From positions 235,938,833 to 236,002,832 of the forward strand of contig CM054060.1 in NCBI GenBank assembly GCA_028641055.1: a DNA stretch of 64,000 nt, written 5' to 3'. Below the pieces are notes generated by a model, which was given only the letters and a program-made list of their open reading frames with translations, ran no database searches and was not told where the DNA came from. Below, piece after piece: positions 44,496 to 55,387 of the stretch (position 1 is its first letter; every line of letters begins with the position of its first letter). The position numbers and the translations under genes are program-made. The stretch is from Alopecurus myosuroides. Its lineage: Eukaryota > Streptophyta > Magnoliopsida > Poales > Poaceae.

Positions 44496-46230
44496 TTAAC
44501 CCACAACATATTGGCTGCTCATTGGCGCCATCGTCGGTGCCGTTGCCGGACCATCCCGTCCACCCGAGCTCCTCTTCAGCTCCTCGTGCAGCTCCACGAT
44601 CAATGGCTTCCACAGCCGGACTCGAGCGTTGATGAACCAGTTCGCAACCTGACAAAACGCATGCCCGGAGAAGTCAGTCGCGATATTCAATTACGAACGA
44701 GGTCATGATGAATCTGTGGCTCTGTGCTCGGAATGGATGTATGTGGCTAGGGACGAACTTGTTACCTGGTTCCTGGTGAGGCCGCTCCTGGCGGCGAGCA
44801 TGTCCTTCTCGCTGTCCTGCGGATACCTGAATGCAAAAAAATCATCACAGATCATCAGCAGGCCGAAAAAAAATGTAACTTTGCCGATCCATCGATGCGC
44901 GAGCTTACGGGTGGAGGAAGTTCTCGAACAGCCACGCCTTGAGCACGGACACGCTCTTCTCCGGCAGCCCGCGCTGCGGCCGCCACTCTTGGTGCGGCGG
45001 GCGGCGCCGCACTGCCACGTGCTTCTGTATGAACGCCGACTCATCCCAGCTGCTGCTCTGCTCCATCTTCACGCAAGAAACCATCGAGGATTCCGCTCGG
45101 TGGGGCTGCTGACTAGGCCAACCTGCCGCCATGATCTCGCCGGTGATCCGCCGCCTCAGGGCGCGGTACGCCGACAACACGGCGCGGTGCGCGAACGGCG
45201 CGCAGATGCTGCCGCCGCCGCCGCCGCTGCTGCCTGATGGCTGCATCAGGCCGCTGAACTTGGCCGTCGTGCTCTGGATCTCCTCCAGGCATTGGTAGTA
45301 CTTCTCATCCATCTGCACATCACCAGGGAGATCGGCGGTCACGATATTTTGCATGATCAATCTTGCAGTTAACTTTATCCAAAAAAGCGTGAAAAAATAA
45401 ATGCTCACGAGCTGAAGCATGCTGAGGAGCTCGCTCCTGACCCTTTGAGCCTCCCCCCACCGCGCGCCGCCGTGCCCGTGGGAGTACTCCTCGAGGGAAG
45501 CCATTGACTGGTCTCTGGAGCTCGCCGCGGAGGAGCTCGACGCGCCGCTGACGGCCGAGTCGGCGTCGACGTCCGCGACGCCGCGCAGCACGTGGCCGAC
45601 GGCGTCGTTGAGCGCCCGCTGCGCCACCGGCGCGTACGGCGAGCGCGCCACCACCACGGCGAAGTGCACCGGCCAGAATCGCGGCTGCGGCTGCGGCTGC
45701 GGGCGATACGCTTGCTGCGACTGCTCGGACGAATGCACGGCTCTGCTCATGTGCGTGACGGCGGATCCCGGCGAGAACTGGTCGGTGCTGCTCGCCATGC
45801 TGTCTGACGAAGAAATGGAGCACGGAGCCATGACACGAGCATCCGACTGGCCATGGCAGGCGAGGGTCGCCGCACCGGGGCGGACGTCATAGCCGCCGTC
45901 CGTCTCCTCCTCCGGCGGCGTCCTCCTCGCGCCAAGGTGATCGCCATGTGATGGCCGCTGCGCGTGCGGAGCAGCAGATGCGTAGAGCTGGCTGGCGAGA
46001 GAGGCGAGCATCAGGTTGTTGGCCGTGCACTGCGCGCTGATATCCGCCGCAGTTGCCGTGGCGCCGCCGGAGCAGAGGCCAAGGCCGTACCCGCCGTGAT
46101 CAGGCGGCGGCATACTCGGATGGAACGGCGGCACGTCGGCGCTGAGCATGCCGCCGCCGCCGCTCGCCGCGAAGTAGCCGTTCATGGCGTCCACCCCAAA
46201 CTGCGGAAGCCACAGATTGCTACTGCCCAT
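44496..46230 (-). CDS. BEL1-like homeodomain (TALE) transcription factor
   Basis: The only clear host gene. BELL proteins pair with KNOX homeodomain proteins to bind DNA in the nucleus and control meristem and organ development. Four coding exons: 46230-45409, 45312-44909, 44826-44766 (61 bp, a size typical of this exon in BELL genes) and 44648-44496, all with GT/AG borders in phase, giving 479 residues. The N-terminus is variable and Ala/Gly/Ser-rich. A SKY-like motif ([16 protein letters not shown]) lies at about 196-211 and the BELL domain at about 258-345, including [22 protein letters not shown] across intron 1. The homeodomain is at about 383-446, with [20 protein letters not shown], the TALE loop HPYPQD and recognition helix [15 protein letters not shown]. 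The tail is short; I see no VSLTLGL (ZIBEL) motif at the C-terminus. The ATG is chosen because it opens a long GC-rich exon and matches the family layout. No break was seen; it looks functional. Confidence 0.93.
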
Positions 46231-48250
46231 GGTTAGCCACGGGAACCTCCAAGAACTGCAGCCACGGACTCCGGGTGCCTGGCCCTGGAGACAGCAATCT
46301 GAATCAGATCATTGGGCACTGTTCTTACCAAGATTCTCGACAGATAATACTACAGGATGAAGCTGTACTAGTCCCGTACTGCTAGTTAGGTACCCTTGGA
46401 TTCGACATTTCCATTTGCCCTTTCTAGTTTACGGTGCCACTAGAACCCAACCGTGCAAGCTCAACAAAGATTCTTTAAAAAAAACTTAGAAAAATACAGG
46501 CAAATCATGCAGTTGATCATCACAGCCCAAAAAAAAACGAAGGTCTTTAAAAAATGAGAAGATTCAGCACCTGACAGTGATCCTAAAATGGAAAGATAAT
46601 CACTTCCAGATAGAATACATACAAGGAACAAGAAAACAATTGGGGCAGGAAGTTGTTCTCACTCATCTGGTGTGATTGTAATGATCGAAGAGAAGGGGAA
46701 AAAGAAATCATTGGAGCAGCTCTCACCTGAGCTTGACACCGGGTCAGAAGTTTTGCCTTTGGTTGCTATCTCTCTCAGAAAAACATCGAGGAAACAGAGA
46801 AGCAATGGGGGCTCTATAGTTGGGCGCAGAAGTGCCAAGGAGAAGGTGCCTCTTCCGTGTTGCCCATGTAAGTATACAACACATACCTAAATACTACAGC
46901 TTATAGTGAAAAGGGTGTAAAGCTTCATGGGGTTTATCACCTCATGATTGGTCGCTGGTGACTGGTGAGGCACACCATGACCCCAAAGAAGAACAAGGCC
47001 GGCCCTCACTAGTTACTCCTACTACTACTCTAGCTAACCCCAAGTGCACATTGTTGCAGCGTGCATTACTAGAAAACAAGAATGAGTGGAAAATAAAAGA
47101 ACAGTTTCAATAGAAAATCAACTGAAACAGGGAAAGAATCCACACTTTGCCTGCCTGCCTGCTCCTCCTTGTGGCCGCTCAAATGCAGGAAACTGAAGCG
47201 AGCATGCGAGAGGAGGGAGGGGGCCAAATCAATGGCTCCAAAGCAAGCTCGGGTGTGCTCTGCCTTGTATGATGGGCTGTTTTAGCAGGGCGTGGGCAAG
47301 GCGCAGCGAGCTACAGGGGCACGCTCATCATCATCAACCTGATGCATGCAACGGAACAGCTTTTCTTTGAGGTGAAGGGAGCATGCAAGCAACAACTTTG
47401 AGAGCTACTCGAGAGAGAAAGGCATGGGTGGGAGGAGGGAGACTATAGTGTTTGTGAATGTTGTAGTGGGTGGATAATTCTTTGCAGCCTTTTCAAGGAC
47501 TCTCTCTCTCTCTGCATTCAGGTTGGTCTCTCTCTCTGCATTCAGGTTGGTCTGGCTCTGTTTATTTTTTTCGTGTACCTGACTGACCTCAGGCGAGCGC
47601 CCTGTTGATTTTCGCATCTGTGTAAAAACTGCACAGACTGGGCTGCAGCTGCACCTCCATGCAAATGATCAAGGCAAGGCAGCCAAAAGATCTGGAATCT
47701 CTGTGCAGGGGCTACTAGGCGCTACTAGTAGCTCGGCAGGCTGTGTCCTGCGCCCTACTGCTCTCTCGTCAGCATACCCTCAGACAAAAGAGTACTGCTC
47801 CCCGAAGCCACGCCACGCCTGCACCTGCAACTTCAGCCAGGCCATTAACCAGCGTGTACCACCACCACCGGCTTTGTGCTAATCTCGTCTCCTCTAATAA
47901 CGCAACTAAAGTACAGTGGTAGCAGTAATTTGTTTGCATAATCGGTACGTTTCCCACACGAATTGAAAATATACTCCCGCGTTTAAAGTTCAAAAGGGAG
48001 CGGCAACAGAAATAACTAGAGGAGGCCGGCTTGTGTCTGCGGAGGCACAGGCGACGGAATACAACAACACAGTGGAGAGAATGCAGCATTGGGAAGGATG
48101 GTAATCAATGGTCAGGATCAGTGAGGTCAGCGAGATCTAGCAGGCAGATCGCTCACAGCCATTTATGGCCCTCGGGGAGGAACAGAGAGTGGGCTACTCT
48201 CACAGTTTCGTGACCTCACGCACAGCAAGCCCTCACTGTCCTTGGTCGTC
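46231..48250 (-). promoter_or_regulatory. Upstream region of the BELL gene
   Basis: Non-coding 5' flank. AG|GTGAGAG near 46726 could be the donor of a 5' leader intron with an acceptor such as TCTCCAG near 46287; this is inference from splice consensus only. A (GA)n tract on the gene's strand at about 47500-47535 includes a 24-bp tandem duplication (CTCTCTCTGCATTCAGGTTG in plus orientation, twice between 47503 and 47550). GAGA tracts are known binding sites of plant BBR/BPC factors that act on homeobox genes. No credible separate gene was found; an open frame at 47769-48089 has no motif. Confidence 0.4.
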
Positions 48251-48264
48251 CTCCTGGGAGAGGC

Positions 48265-48825
48265 CCTTCCATTCAAAGGAATGACATAGGATTTTTGTAG
48301 GATAGAATTCTATAGCAATTTTTTCTTTCGGACTTGTTTGATTTGTAGCATTGTATCCTATAGGAATTTTGTAGTGCAAATCTTATAGCAAACTAATATG
48401 TGGTTCAACCTCATGAAAAAAATTCTTTACACCATCAAAGAGAATCACTCTTCCCATAGGATTCAAATTGACATGTCATTACTATTCCTCTATTTTTTCT
48501 ATCCTACAAATCAAAGGAGACCTAAAGGATTTGCGTATGATTTCTATCCTATAAGAAATTTCCTTTGAAGCCGCTTGATTCATAGGATCATATCCTATAG
48601 GAAAAAATCCCATGGGAATTTTGTAGTACAAACTTCATAGAAAAATAAATGAGGTTGGCACTCATGGAAAAATTCTTTCACTTAATCAAACATGCTTATG
48701 TTCAAAAAAAATCAAACATGCTTCTTCTTCCCATAGGATTCAACAAGACATGCCATCCCAATTCTATGATTTTTCTATTCCTACGCTTTTACTATCCTAT
48801 GAATCAAAGGAGCTCTAAATTTATA
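48265..48825. repeat. Two adjacent related AT-rich MITEs
   Basis: The two units, roughly 48340-48525 and 48550-48820, share TATCCTATAGGAATTTTGTA-like arms and end in inverted TTTGATT(C/T)(A/G)TAGGAT / ATCCTA(T/C)(A/G)AATCAAA(GG). Both are imperfect hairpins. Exact edges and target duplications were not resolved. Confidence 0.65.
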
Positions 48826-48856
48826 CGATTAGCTAATAGCTGACCAACACCGCATA

Positions 48857-51126
48857 GAGCATATCCAACGCCCTCACCCTAAAATCGGACTGATTTTGGT
48901 CCTGTTTTGATCCATTTAGGGTGGTCCGCGGATGGGAGCTGGGCCAAACCCCGACTTGGACCAAACCATCCCAACAGCCCCCTAAATTCGATGCCTTAGT
49001 TTGTTTTCGAGTTTTTCTCTTTATACCTCTTCTCTATCCCTATATGATGAATATAAATAACAAATAAAGTATGAAGCAATAAATATACAGAGGTTTCAAA
49101 AGATATATACGCACGTTTAAATCAAAAATATTTCGAATTGTTCAAATTTAAACATGCCAACAAAGAGGGAATAGAAGATCACGACTCCCGGTCCCGGATA
49201 TCTTTTACTTCTTGATCATCCACTCCTTTTGCACCGGGTCCATGGAGCTCAAATCAGCCATCATGATCTGGTTCTCCTCGACCATGATAGCAAGCTTGTG
49301 CCGGTTCTACTCGGCCATCATAGCAAGCTTCATGCGGTTCTCCTCGATCACCAAAGCAAGATGGACCTCGTTCCTCCTTGTTTCAGCCGTGGCGGCATCC
49401 ACATATTGCTTCTGCTTTTCAGCATAGTGGTGGATCTTCAATGCCTCGGGCTTGTCCTTCTGTTTCCTCTCCTCCTTCTCGACACTTGCCTTCTCCTTGT
49501 CGGCGAGCATCCCCTTTAGGGTTTGTTCCAACACGAGTGCTGAGGCATCCCGCTTTGCCTCAAGCTTGGTAGCCTACTACCCCTTTGGCCTCGTGGCACT
49601 TGGACCAGCCTCAGCGTCGCCCAGTCCCTCCTCGTCATTGTCGGGCTTGGGCCCCTTCTTCAAGGTGTTGTAGAGGGATTTCAACTTGGGACAATACTTG
49701 ATCTCTTCCCAACAATGAATCAAGGTGAAATTGTTGCCATGGCAAGCCTTCAATTATTTCAATGCTTGAACGATGACGTCGTGGACGCCAAGGCCGCTCT
49801 CGGGTCTAGCAATGATATGATCATAGGTTCCATTAAACTTGTTGCACTCCGCTTGGATGTGGATCCATCTCTTGTTTAGAGAGATGGAGTTGCAATCGCT
49901 GTCAATGTTCCATTTCTTCCGCTTGCGGTGCTCATGGAAGCATCGCCGAACCTTCTTCCAATATGCTTTTCCATTTTGTTGTGCTCCGATGACAGGGTTT
50001 TGGCCCTCGAGCATCCAAGCATTGCACAACACATGGTCCTCGGTCTCGGTGTGGCTAGCTGACCTCGGCCTCTTCCCCATTTCCACAAGCTCCTCATCCC
50101 CATCTTCCTTATCTTGAACCCCGTCGCCATAACCACACAGCGGCGCCCCGTCGATGAAAATGGCTCCATATTAGGTGCTCTGCTGGGTCTTGCAATCTTC
50201 CATGGCTATGCCTGGCTGGATCTCAAAATCCTGCAGGTGCACTCCATGATCACAAACAACGCCCAACGCCCAAATCTATGAGTTGTGCGAACGGCCATGG
50301 TCATGGCGGGCATATCCTTGAACTACTGCCTTCTTTGGGGCATGTTACCCGCAGGCACCGCCCGCGGCGCTTTGATGTGGATCAGCGGGACGTCGTCGGT
50401 CCCAGGAGTCGCATCAAGCAACACGGGGGTCACGTTAAGGTCGATGGGCGGCCGCGCGGTCGCGAAGTGCTGGGAGGTGATCCACGGTGACGTGTCCTCC
50501 GATGACAGCCTGAGCCGCGACGTAGTCGGTCCGAACTGCAGCGCGGTCGGGAATACGCATGGCGGATTGGCCGCCGATAGCGCAAGCGACCCTGAGAGCG
50601 GCGGCGTGGCCGCGGAAGCAACCGAGCTCGACGAAGGCACCGACATTGGCAGGACCAAACGGAGGGACGTGGGCATGATGACGCCGTAGGTCTCCCCTGC
50701 ATCATAATGACTCCCATGGGAACGGTGTTGGCGCTGTCGTTGGCCTGCCGCTGGGCAAAGAGCAGGGTCGCGACGGTGGTGGTCTCTTCCTCCTTCAAGG
50801 TCACCTTCCGCTTCACCCGCCGGTACTGCCGCTTATTCGACTTCGGCTTGGGCAACGTCTTCGAGGTTGGATTGGGCGCGGCGGTGCTCTTCGGCTTCGT
50901 CATCCCCGGCTACCGACGGCTGGTGGCTCCTGTGGCAGAGGCCGCGAGGGTTGGGAGTGGAGTGGACGGGAGAAATGGTTTGGGACAATGGCTCTTATGT
51001 GGCTGACGGGCGGGCTAGGAGGGACAATTGTATGTCCGTGGACCACCCCAAACGTGGACCAAACTTGGGCCATGTTTGGGGGAAATTCGGCCTGCCCTCC
51101 CCCCTCGGTCCATTTGGGGGGAGTTG
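48857..51126 (-). mobile_element. Harbinger-like element carrying an ORF1 relic (left part)
   Basis: The left end GAGCATATCCAACGCCCTC is preceded by ATA. The interior holds the ORF1-like pseudogene. At 51127 it is interrupted by the LTR element. A candidate right end, GAGCATACCCCC in reverse, lies at 57753-57764, just after that LTR element. The termini match imperfectly, so the pairing is tentative. Confidence 0.5.
49205..50903 (-). pseudogene. Third PIF/Harbinger ORF1-like relic
   Basis: A minus-strand gene broken by frameshifts. It starts MTKPKSTAAPNPTSKTLPKP at 50903. ARPPIDLNVTPVL appears near 50440. The Myb/SANT-like part (ETEDHVLCNAWMLEGQNPVIGAQQ ends split here as ETEDHVLCNAWML and NGKAYWKKVRRCFHEHRK) is at about 49920-50040, followed by NSISLNKRWIHIQAECNKFNG and RPESGLGVHD. 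The Lys/Glu-rich C-terminal helix is at 49307-49534 and the end MDPVQKEWMIKK is at 49205-49245. The MDP-x-x-KEW ending is shared with the split gene at 11166-12641. It is non-functional and has no transposase next to it. Confidence 0.72.
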
Positions 51127-52050
51127 TGATATAGGCTTGGCCTCTAGAGTGGCCCGATCTTCACGGATTGACACACAAGAGGTGGGGAGATTGAGAAGAA
51201 CACAAAGAACACGATGAACTCACGAACACAAAAGGGGAGATAACTCGTGGAGCATATGAAGGATCGCAAATCCAAGTCAACAACACGCTAATTGGAACCA
51301 ACTTACCTTCACGGCCGGTCTACCGTACCAACTGATGCTCAAGGGTCAGTTGAGGAGGTTGGTGTGACACTAACTGGGGAAAGGATATCAATCACCAAGG
51401 AATCTTGATACAATCCAATAGAAGAATCTGTGGAGTGGCCATGAATCCCATGGGGGGAGGTTCTTCACATGGGAGGGGGCACAAAGCCCAATTCTATCTC
51501 ATATCCATTCTTGTCTAAGAAGGAGGGGGGGTCCTATATATAGTAGTAGGGCGTAGGTAGAGGGATACAAGGGGATATTCCCGGTCTCTGCGCGCAGGCA
51601 AGTAAGGCGCAGGGGAGCCGGCCTAGGAGGCCAGGCTGGTAGGCCGGACAGGTCTGTAGGGGGGCGGCCTGAGGGACGCAGGAGAGCTGGCCTGGGCCGG
51701 GCTGCCAGGCCGGGCAGGCACCCGAGAGTGGCGGCCTGGGGAGCCGGCCAGGCCAGGTCTTCAGGTCGGCCTTCCTAACAATCTTCCTCTATGTCTTCTC
51801 GCTTCTTCCCCCTCTTCCACGCGTACACCTTGGATGGCCTTGAGTCCTAGACTTCCTCGGCATCCCCCCTCGCGTCCGTTGTCATCGACTCATACCTAGC
51901 AATGCACGGGGGTCGATGGTCAAGTAGTATACCATCCAAAGGGGTACAAAGTGGGTTCTCGAAGAGGAATGGGTTCATCTTTGAATCCATGGTGACTTGA
52001 CATATGATGGAGTGTGAGACATGCCCAGTGGGATGGGTCGCGCTGCATCA
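51127..52050 (-). repeat. 3' LTR of element 3
   Basis: 924 bp, plus strand TGATATAGGCTTGGCC... to ...GGTCGCGCTGCATCA. It contains a cluster of GGCCGGCCT / AGGCCGG palindromic motifs at 51600-51780. Confidence 0.88.
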
Positions 52051-52399
52051 TCTCCCCCTCCCCCCACTTGAAAAAGAGTCGTCCTTGGTGCTAACTCTTC
52101 ATCAACGTGTAGAGGAGGCAGATGGATTGTCGTAGAACTCGAATTCGCCATGTTGTCATTCTTGATGGAAAGGGTATGGTCGCTCTTCAATGTTCCTTTG
52201 GCCTTCATGTAACCTACCAAGATCACAAGAAAGACAAAACAACACTCAAAGAGTAGCCAATTCTTGAAGCTCATAGCATGGGTTTCTAAGTAGAGGGAAT
52301 GCACCTTAGTAAGATGTCGATGTGGTTGTCTTGTAAGATCCTCCGTCATAGAAAGGTGGTTATGTAGCCACACATGCCATCTCATCCAAAGGTAGAACC

Positions 52400-53400
52400 T
52401 ACACACCAAAGACCAAGAAAACCATGTGTGTTCAAGATTGAGGAGAACATCATGCATGTCATGTCCGTTCTTGTTCATAGCACCGTAGCACAACACAAAT
52501 ATATGGAATCTAGTGCACATGCAAGGTCAATGTGTAAGCAATTCATTGAAACATCTCCAAAATATAAGAACACAAAATCCCCATGAAACTTTGAGGGTTG
52601 CACAAAAAGCATTTGAAATGGGAGTTTGTCAAAATCCTTGGTGCAATGAGAGGATACATTGGCAAAAACACAAGATGAAGAATGTCCCAGATATTATCAT
52701 CATGGTTGCAAGCAAAGCATAGGAAAGAGCAATTTTTTACATTTTTGTTGAAACACCAATGTATGGAAAACCAAAACACTCATGACAAGACATACTCAAA
52801 ATATCACTATGGTTGCAAGCAAGCCATCGGAAAGAATAATTGCTCATCATACTTGTTGCAACACACAAATCATCTATGTGAAAGATCAAGGAAGAATTCT
52901 TGTCACAAAGGAGAACAACATCACAAACATGTTTGCAAACAAACCAAAGGGAAGAGCAATTTTGCAACGTGTTTGATGCAAAACATGATAAAGGATTAGA
53001 GCCAGGTTCGATCCACAACACCATTTTATTATGTTTTCAAGAGCTTGTTTTGTCAACTCATGTTCAATTGAGGTTGACATTACCATGCAGGTACTCAAAC
53101 ACACAAAAGACCAAATGAAGAAATTTTGTCTGTGGTAAATGAACACATCATCCAACATGACATGTCTCTTCAGTTGCACATGATCAAAAACATCAAAATC
53201 AAATATGAAGTATGAAATGTGTGAATGGTCAAAATGCAAGATGAAGGGTTGAGCAAGATAAACATGGAAAAGCGAAGAATCTCCGTAAGATGAGGATGAT
53301 ATGGGGAAAATCTTTATCAAGCATAGCAACATTGTTGCAAACCAAGCATTTGAAAGAACATTTGTTCAACATTTTGGTTGCATTAATGGGAGAAAAATGT
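52400..53400 (-). repeat. Degenerate tandem repeat, about 112-bp period, inside element 3
   Basis: A phrase like TTGCAAGCAAAGCATAGGAA with AAAGAGCAATTTT recurs near 52597, 52700, 52812, 52935 and 53335. On the minus strand the units read as repeated (N/K)CSF-x2-F/L-x-CN(H/N) peptides. The copies are strongly diverged, and stops occur between them. Confidence 0.55.
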
Positions 53401-53878
53401 AAGCACTTGGGGCAAAAAATGTTAATGGAAATATCATCAAAAATAGGTTCATCGATCACATGCAAGAAATCATCACTCATCATGTCCACTAGTGAGATCA
53501 TGGTCACAACAACACACATACCTTTGTCATCCCACTCATGTGAAGTACATGTTGTGGTAGTAGGGGCCTTCAAGTGTCCGACTTGTCCATCTTGATGTAG
53601 ACATGGGGTGGCATCACCTTCATCCACCATCTACATCTTTGTCTCCACATGAAGCACCGTATTTAGGAGTGAAGTCTCATCATCCATGGAACCTATCACA
53701 TCATGAGGAAACACACTAGAGGTATATGGTGAGTTTCTAGAATTCGAAATGGCTCACATGACCTATCAACTACCTCTCTCAACTCATGTGGCGTATCACT
53801 CATGCCCTCGATGTGGATGCACTCAATCTCACATATGGTGGAGTCACTCATCTCACATTCACTCACAGTAATGTGGGC

Positions 53879-54118
53879 TCAGTGGCTCTCATGCTCACAT
53901 GGGATTAGTACCATCTCATAACGCATGCAAATAGGGCTAGGCTCGCAATCCTCAACTCCATACGCCTCCTTGGTTGAAGGGAAAATCCCATGCTCAGCCT
54001 CTTCACTTGACTCGCCATCTTGGTCGTCACCTTGGCAATCCCACATTATGTGACCATAGCCCTTGCAAATGAGGCATAAGAGGTCTTGTTCTTGAAGGAG
54101 AGGGGAAAGTAGGTTCAT
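53879..54118 (-). CDS. Zinc-knuckle protein segment of element 3 (Gag nucleocapsid-like)
   Basis: 79 codons with CLICKGYGHIMWDC, an exact CX2CX4HX4C zinc knuckle as in retroelement Gag, followed by an acidic tail (DDQDGESSEEAEHG). It lies downstream of two other frames on the same strand and is probably the C-terminal part of one broken gag. Confidence 0.65.
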   Translation of the reverse strand: MNLLSPLLQEQDLLCLICKGYGHIMWDCQGDDQDGESSEEAEHGIFPSTKEAYGVEDCEPSPICMRYEMVLIPCEHESH

Positions 54119-54173
54119 AGCATCATCATCACAAATGGGAGGGCCTTCTCTTTCTCCATCCTTGTGTAGGTCT

Positions 54174-54494
54174 TCATATTGCCATGTGTCTCCGTATTAA
54201 ACTTGCTAGACGCTTGGAGATCTTGTTGATGGAAGTCTCGAGATCTTGTAACCGCTGAGAAGTAGCACGCTCGGACTTGTCGAAGGTGGCATCCATGGAA
54301 TGAAATAGATCCTTCATGCCTTGTGCATGGGTAGGTATTGTTGTGGTAGCACTTGAAGGATACACCTTTTGATGTGCGCTCGCCGCCATGTTGTGTGTGG
54401 GGAAGTCATCGTGCACTTGGAGTTTTGGTGTAGCTGTGTGGGCACCAACTTGGATGTTGATGTTTGTTGACGGAGAAGTTTGCGACGTTCTCAC
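54174..54494 (-). CDS. Coiled segment of the element 3 gag-like region
   Basis: 106 codons. A Ser/Thr-rich start is followed by a predicted helix, MKDLFHSMDATFDKSERA and RLQDLETSINKISKRLASL. It lies between the acidic/basic protein and the zinc knuckle and is probably part of the same original protein. Confidence 0.5.
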   Translation of the reverse strand: MRTSQTSPSTNINIQVGAHTATPKLQVHDDFPTHNMAASAHQKVYPSSATTTIPTHAQGMKDLFHSMDATFDKSERATSQRLQDLETSINKISKRLASLIRRHMAI

Positions 54495-54568
54495 TCTTCA
54501 TGTGTGGGATTACTTCGAAAGTCATTTGGATGCCTTGGCTTCTTGTCCTTCTTGCTTGGTTTAGCTTT

Positions 54569-55387
54569 TTATTGTATAGGGGTCGGGACGTGGTTCTTGT
54601 TGCGCCATCTTAATGTTGAAGGAACTTGACTCTCTTGTCTTGTGTCCTTCTTGTAGAACCATCTTGAGGTTGAAGGGGCTTTTCCTTCTTGTCTTGAGTT
54701 GGCCTTGGCGATGCCCTTGGTGTTCCTTGATGGTTTCACGTGTTCAATGGCACTTTTCTTGTGGCGCCGTTTTGAAGTTGGTGGAACTTGTCCTTGTTTT
54801 CTTATGGGCTTGTTGTGGCGCCGTCTTGAGGTTGAAGGAGGTACATATGATGATATTGTGGTGACCTCCTTGAAGTTACTTCTTGAGGTTGATAGATTAC
54901 ACGTTGGTTTTACAAGCTTGGTGGCGGTGCTCTTGAACATGGGGAGCGCATAGTTCATCTCTTCTTGCATGGTGAAGAAGGTGTCGGAGTAGTCGGTATA
55001 ATATGGCTCCATAATGTCATCCAAGATTACGGTGTCGTAGTTGTAGTGGTGATTCATGTCACTGAAGCTCATGTAGTCGAAGTTGTCCGCCATGTCGTGC
55101 TCGAAATAGGAATAGTCGGTGTAGAGCTCGATGTTGTGGTCGTAGTAGTGGTTGTCCACCATGTCATGCTCGGAGTAGTGGTCATCCACCATGTCGTTCT
55201 CATAGTAGTGGTGCTCCACCATGTCCTCCATTCTTGATCCATCATAGTCGTGGTGGAGGTCCATGTCGTGGTAGAGGTCACCCATGTCATTCTTGTTGTA
55301 GTTGTTGTCGTTGTTGTAGTCATAGTGGTCCATCATGTAATCATCATAGTCATCATGGTCTCCATATGCTCTGCTCTCTCTACACAT
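54569..55387 (-). CDS. Acidic Asp/Tyr/His-rich plus basic repeat protein of element 3
   Basis: 272 codons, first frame of the element. Residues 1-140 are dominated by Asp, Tyr and His, with near-repeats of EHDMVDNHYYDH and ENDMVDDHYSEH. Residues 170-272 are basic, with four repeats of the type VPPSTSRRRHNK, VPPTSKRRHKK, APSTSRWFYKK and VPSTLRWRNK. This bipolar composition suggests a disordered scaffold or RNA-binding role in particle assembly, which is inference. I do not recognise the family. The strong strand bias and clean frame argue it is coding. Confidence 0.6.
   Translation of the reverse strand: MCRESRAYGDHDDYDDYMMDHYDYNNDNNYNKNDMGDLYHDMDLHHDYDGSRMEDMVEHHYYENDMVDDHYSEHDMVDNHYYDHNIELYTDYSYFEHDMADNFDYMSFSDMNHHYNYDTVILDDIMEPYYTDYSDTFFTMQEEMNYALPMFKSTATKLVKPTCNLSTSRSNFKEVTTISSYVPPSTSRRRHNKPIRKQGQVPPTSKRRHKKSAIEHVKPSRNTKGIAKANSRQEGKAPSTSRWFYKKDTRQESQVPSTLRWRNKNHVPTPIQ

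Noticed and set aside
45320..45823. Minus-strand Ala/Arg-rich frame inside the BELL gene
   Set aside because: An alternative frame of BELL exon 1 and intron 1.
47769..48089. Open frame of 106 codons upstream of the BELL gene
   Set aside because: No motif, no splice or promoter context, and close to random expectation.
52400..53400. Possible CRISPR-like array
   Set aside because: Units are diverged, about 112 bp long and without constant spacers; this is plant retroelement interior.
54965..55323. Val- and Thr-rich frames opposite the acidic protein of element 3
   Set aside because: Antisense or shifted readings of the repetitive Asp/Tyr/His codons.
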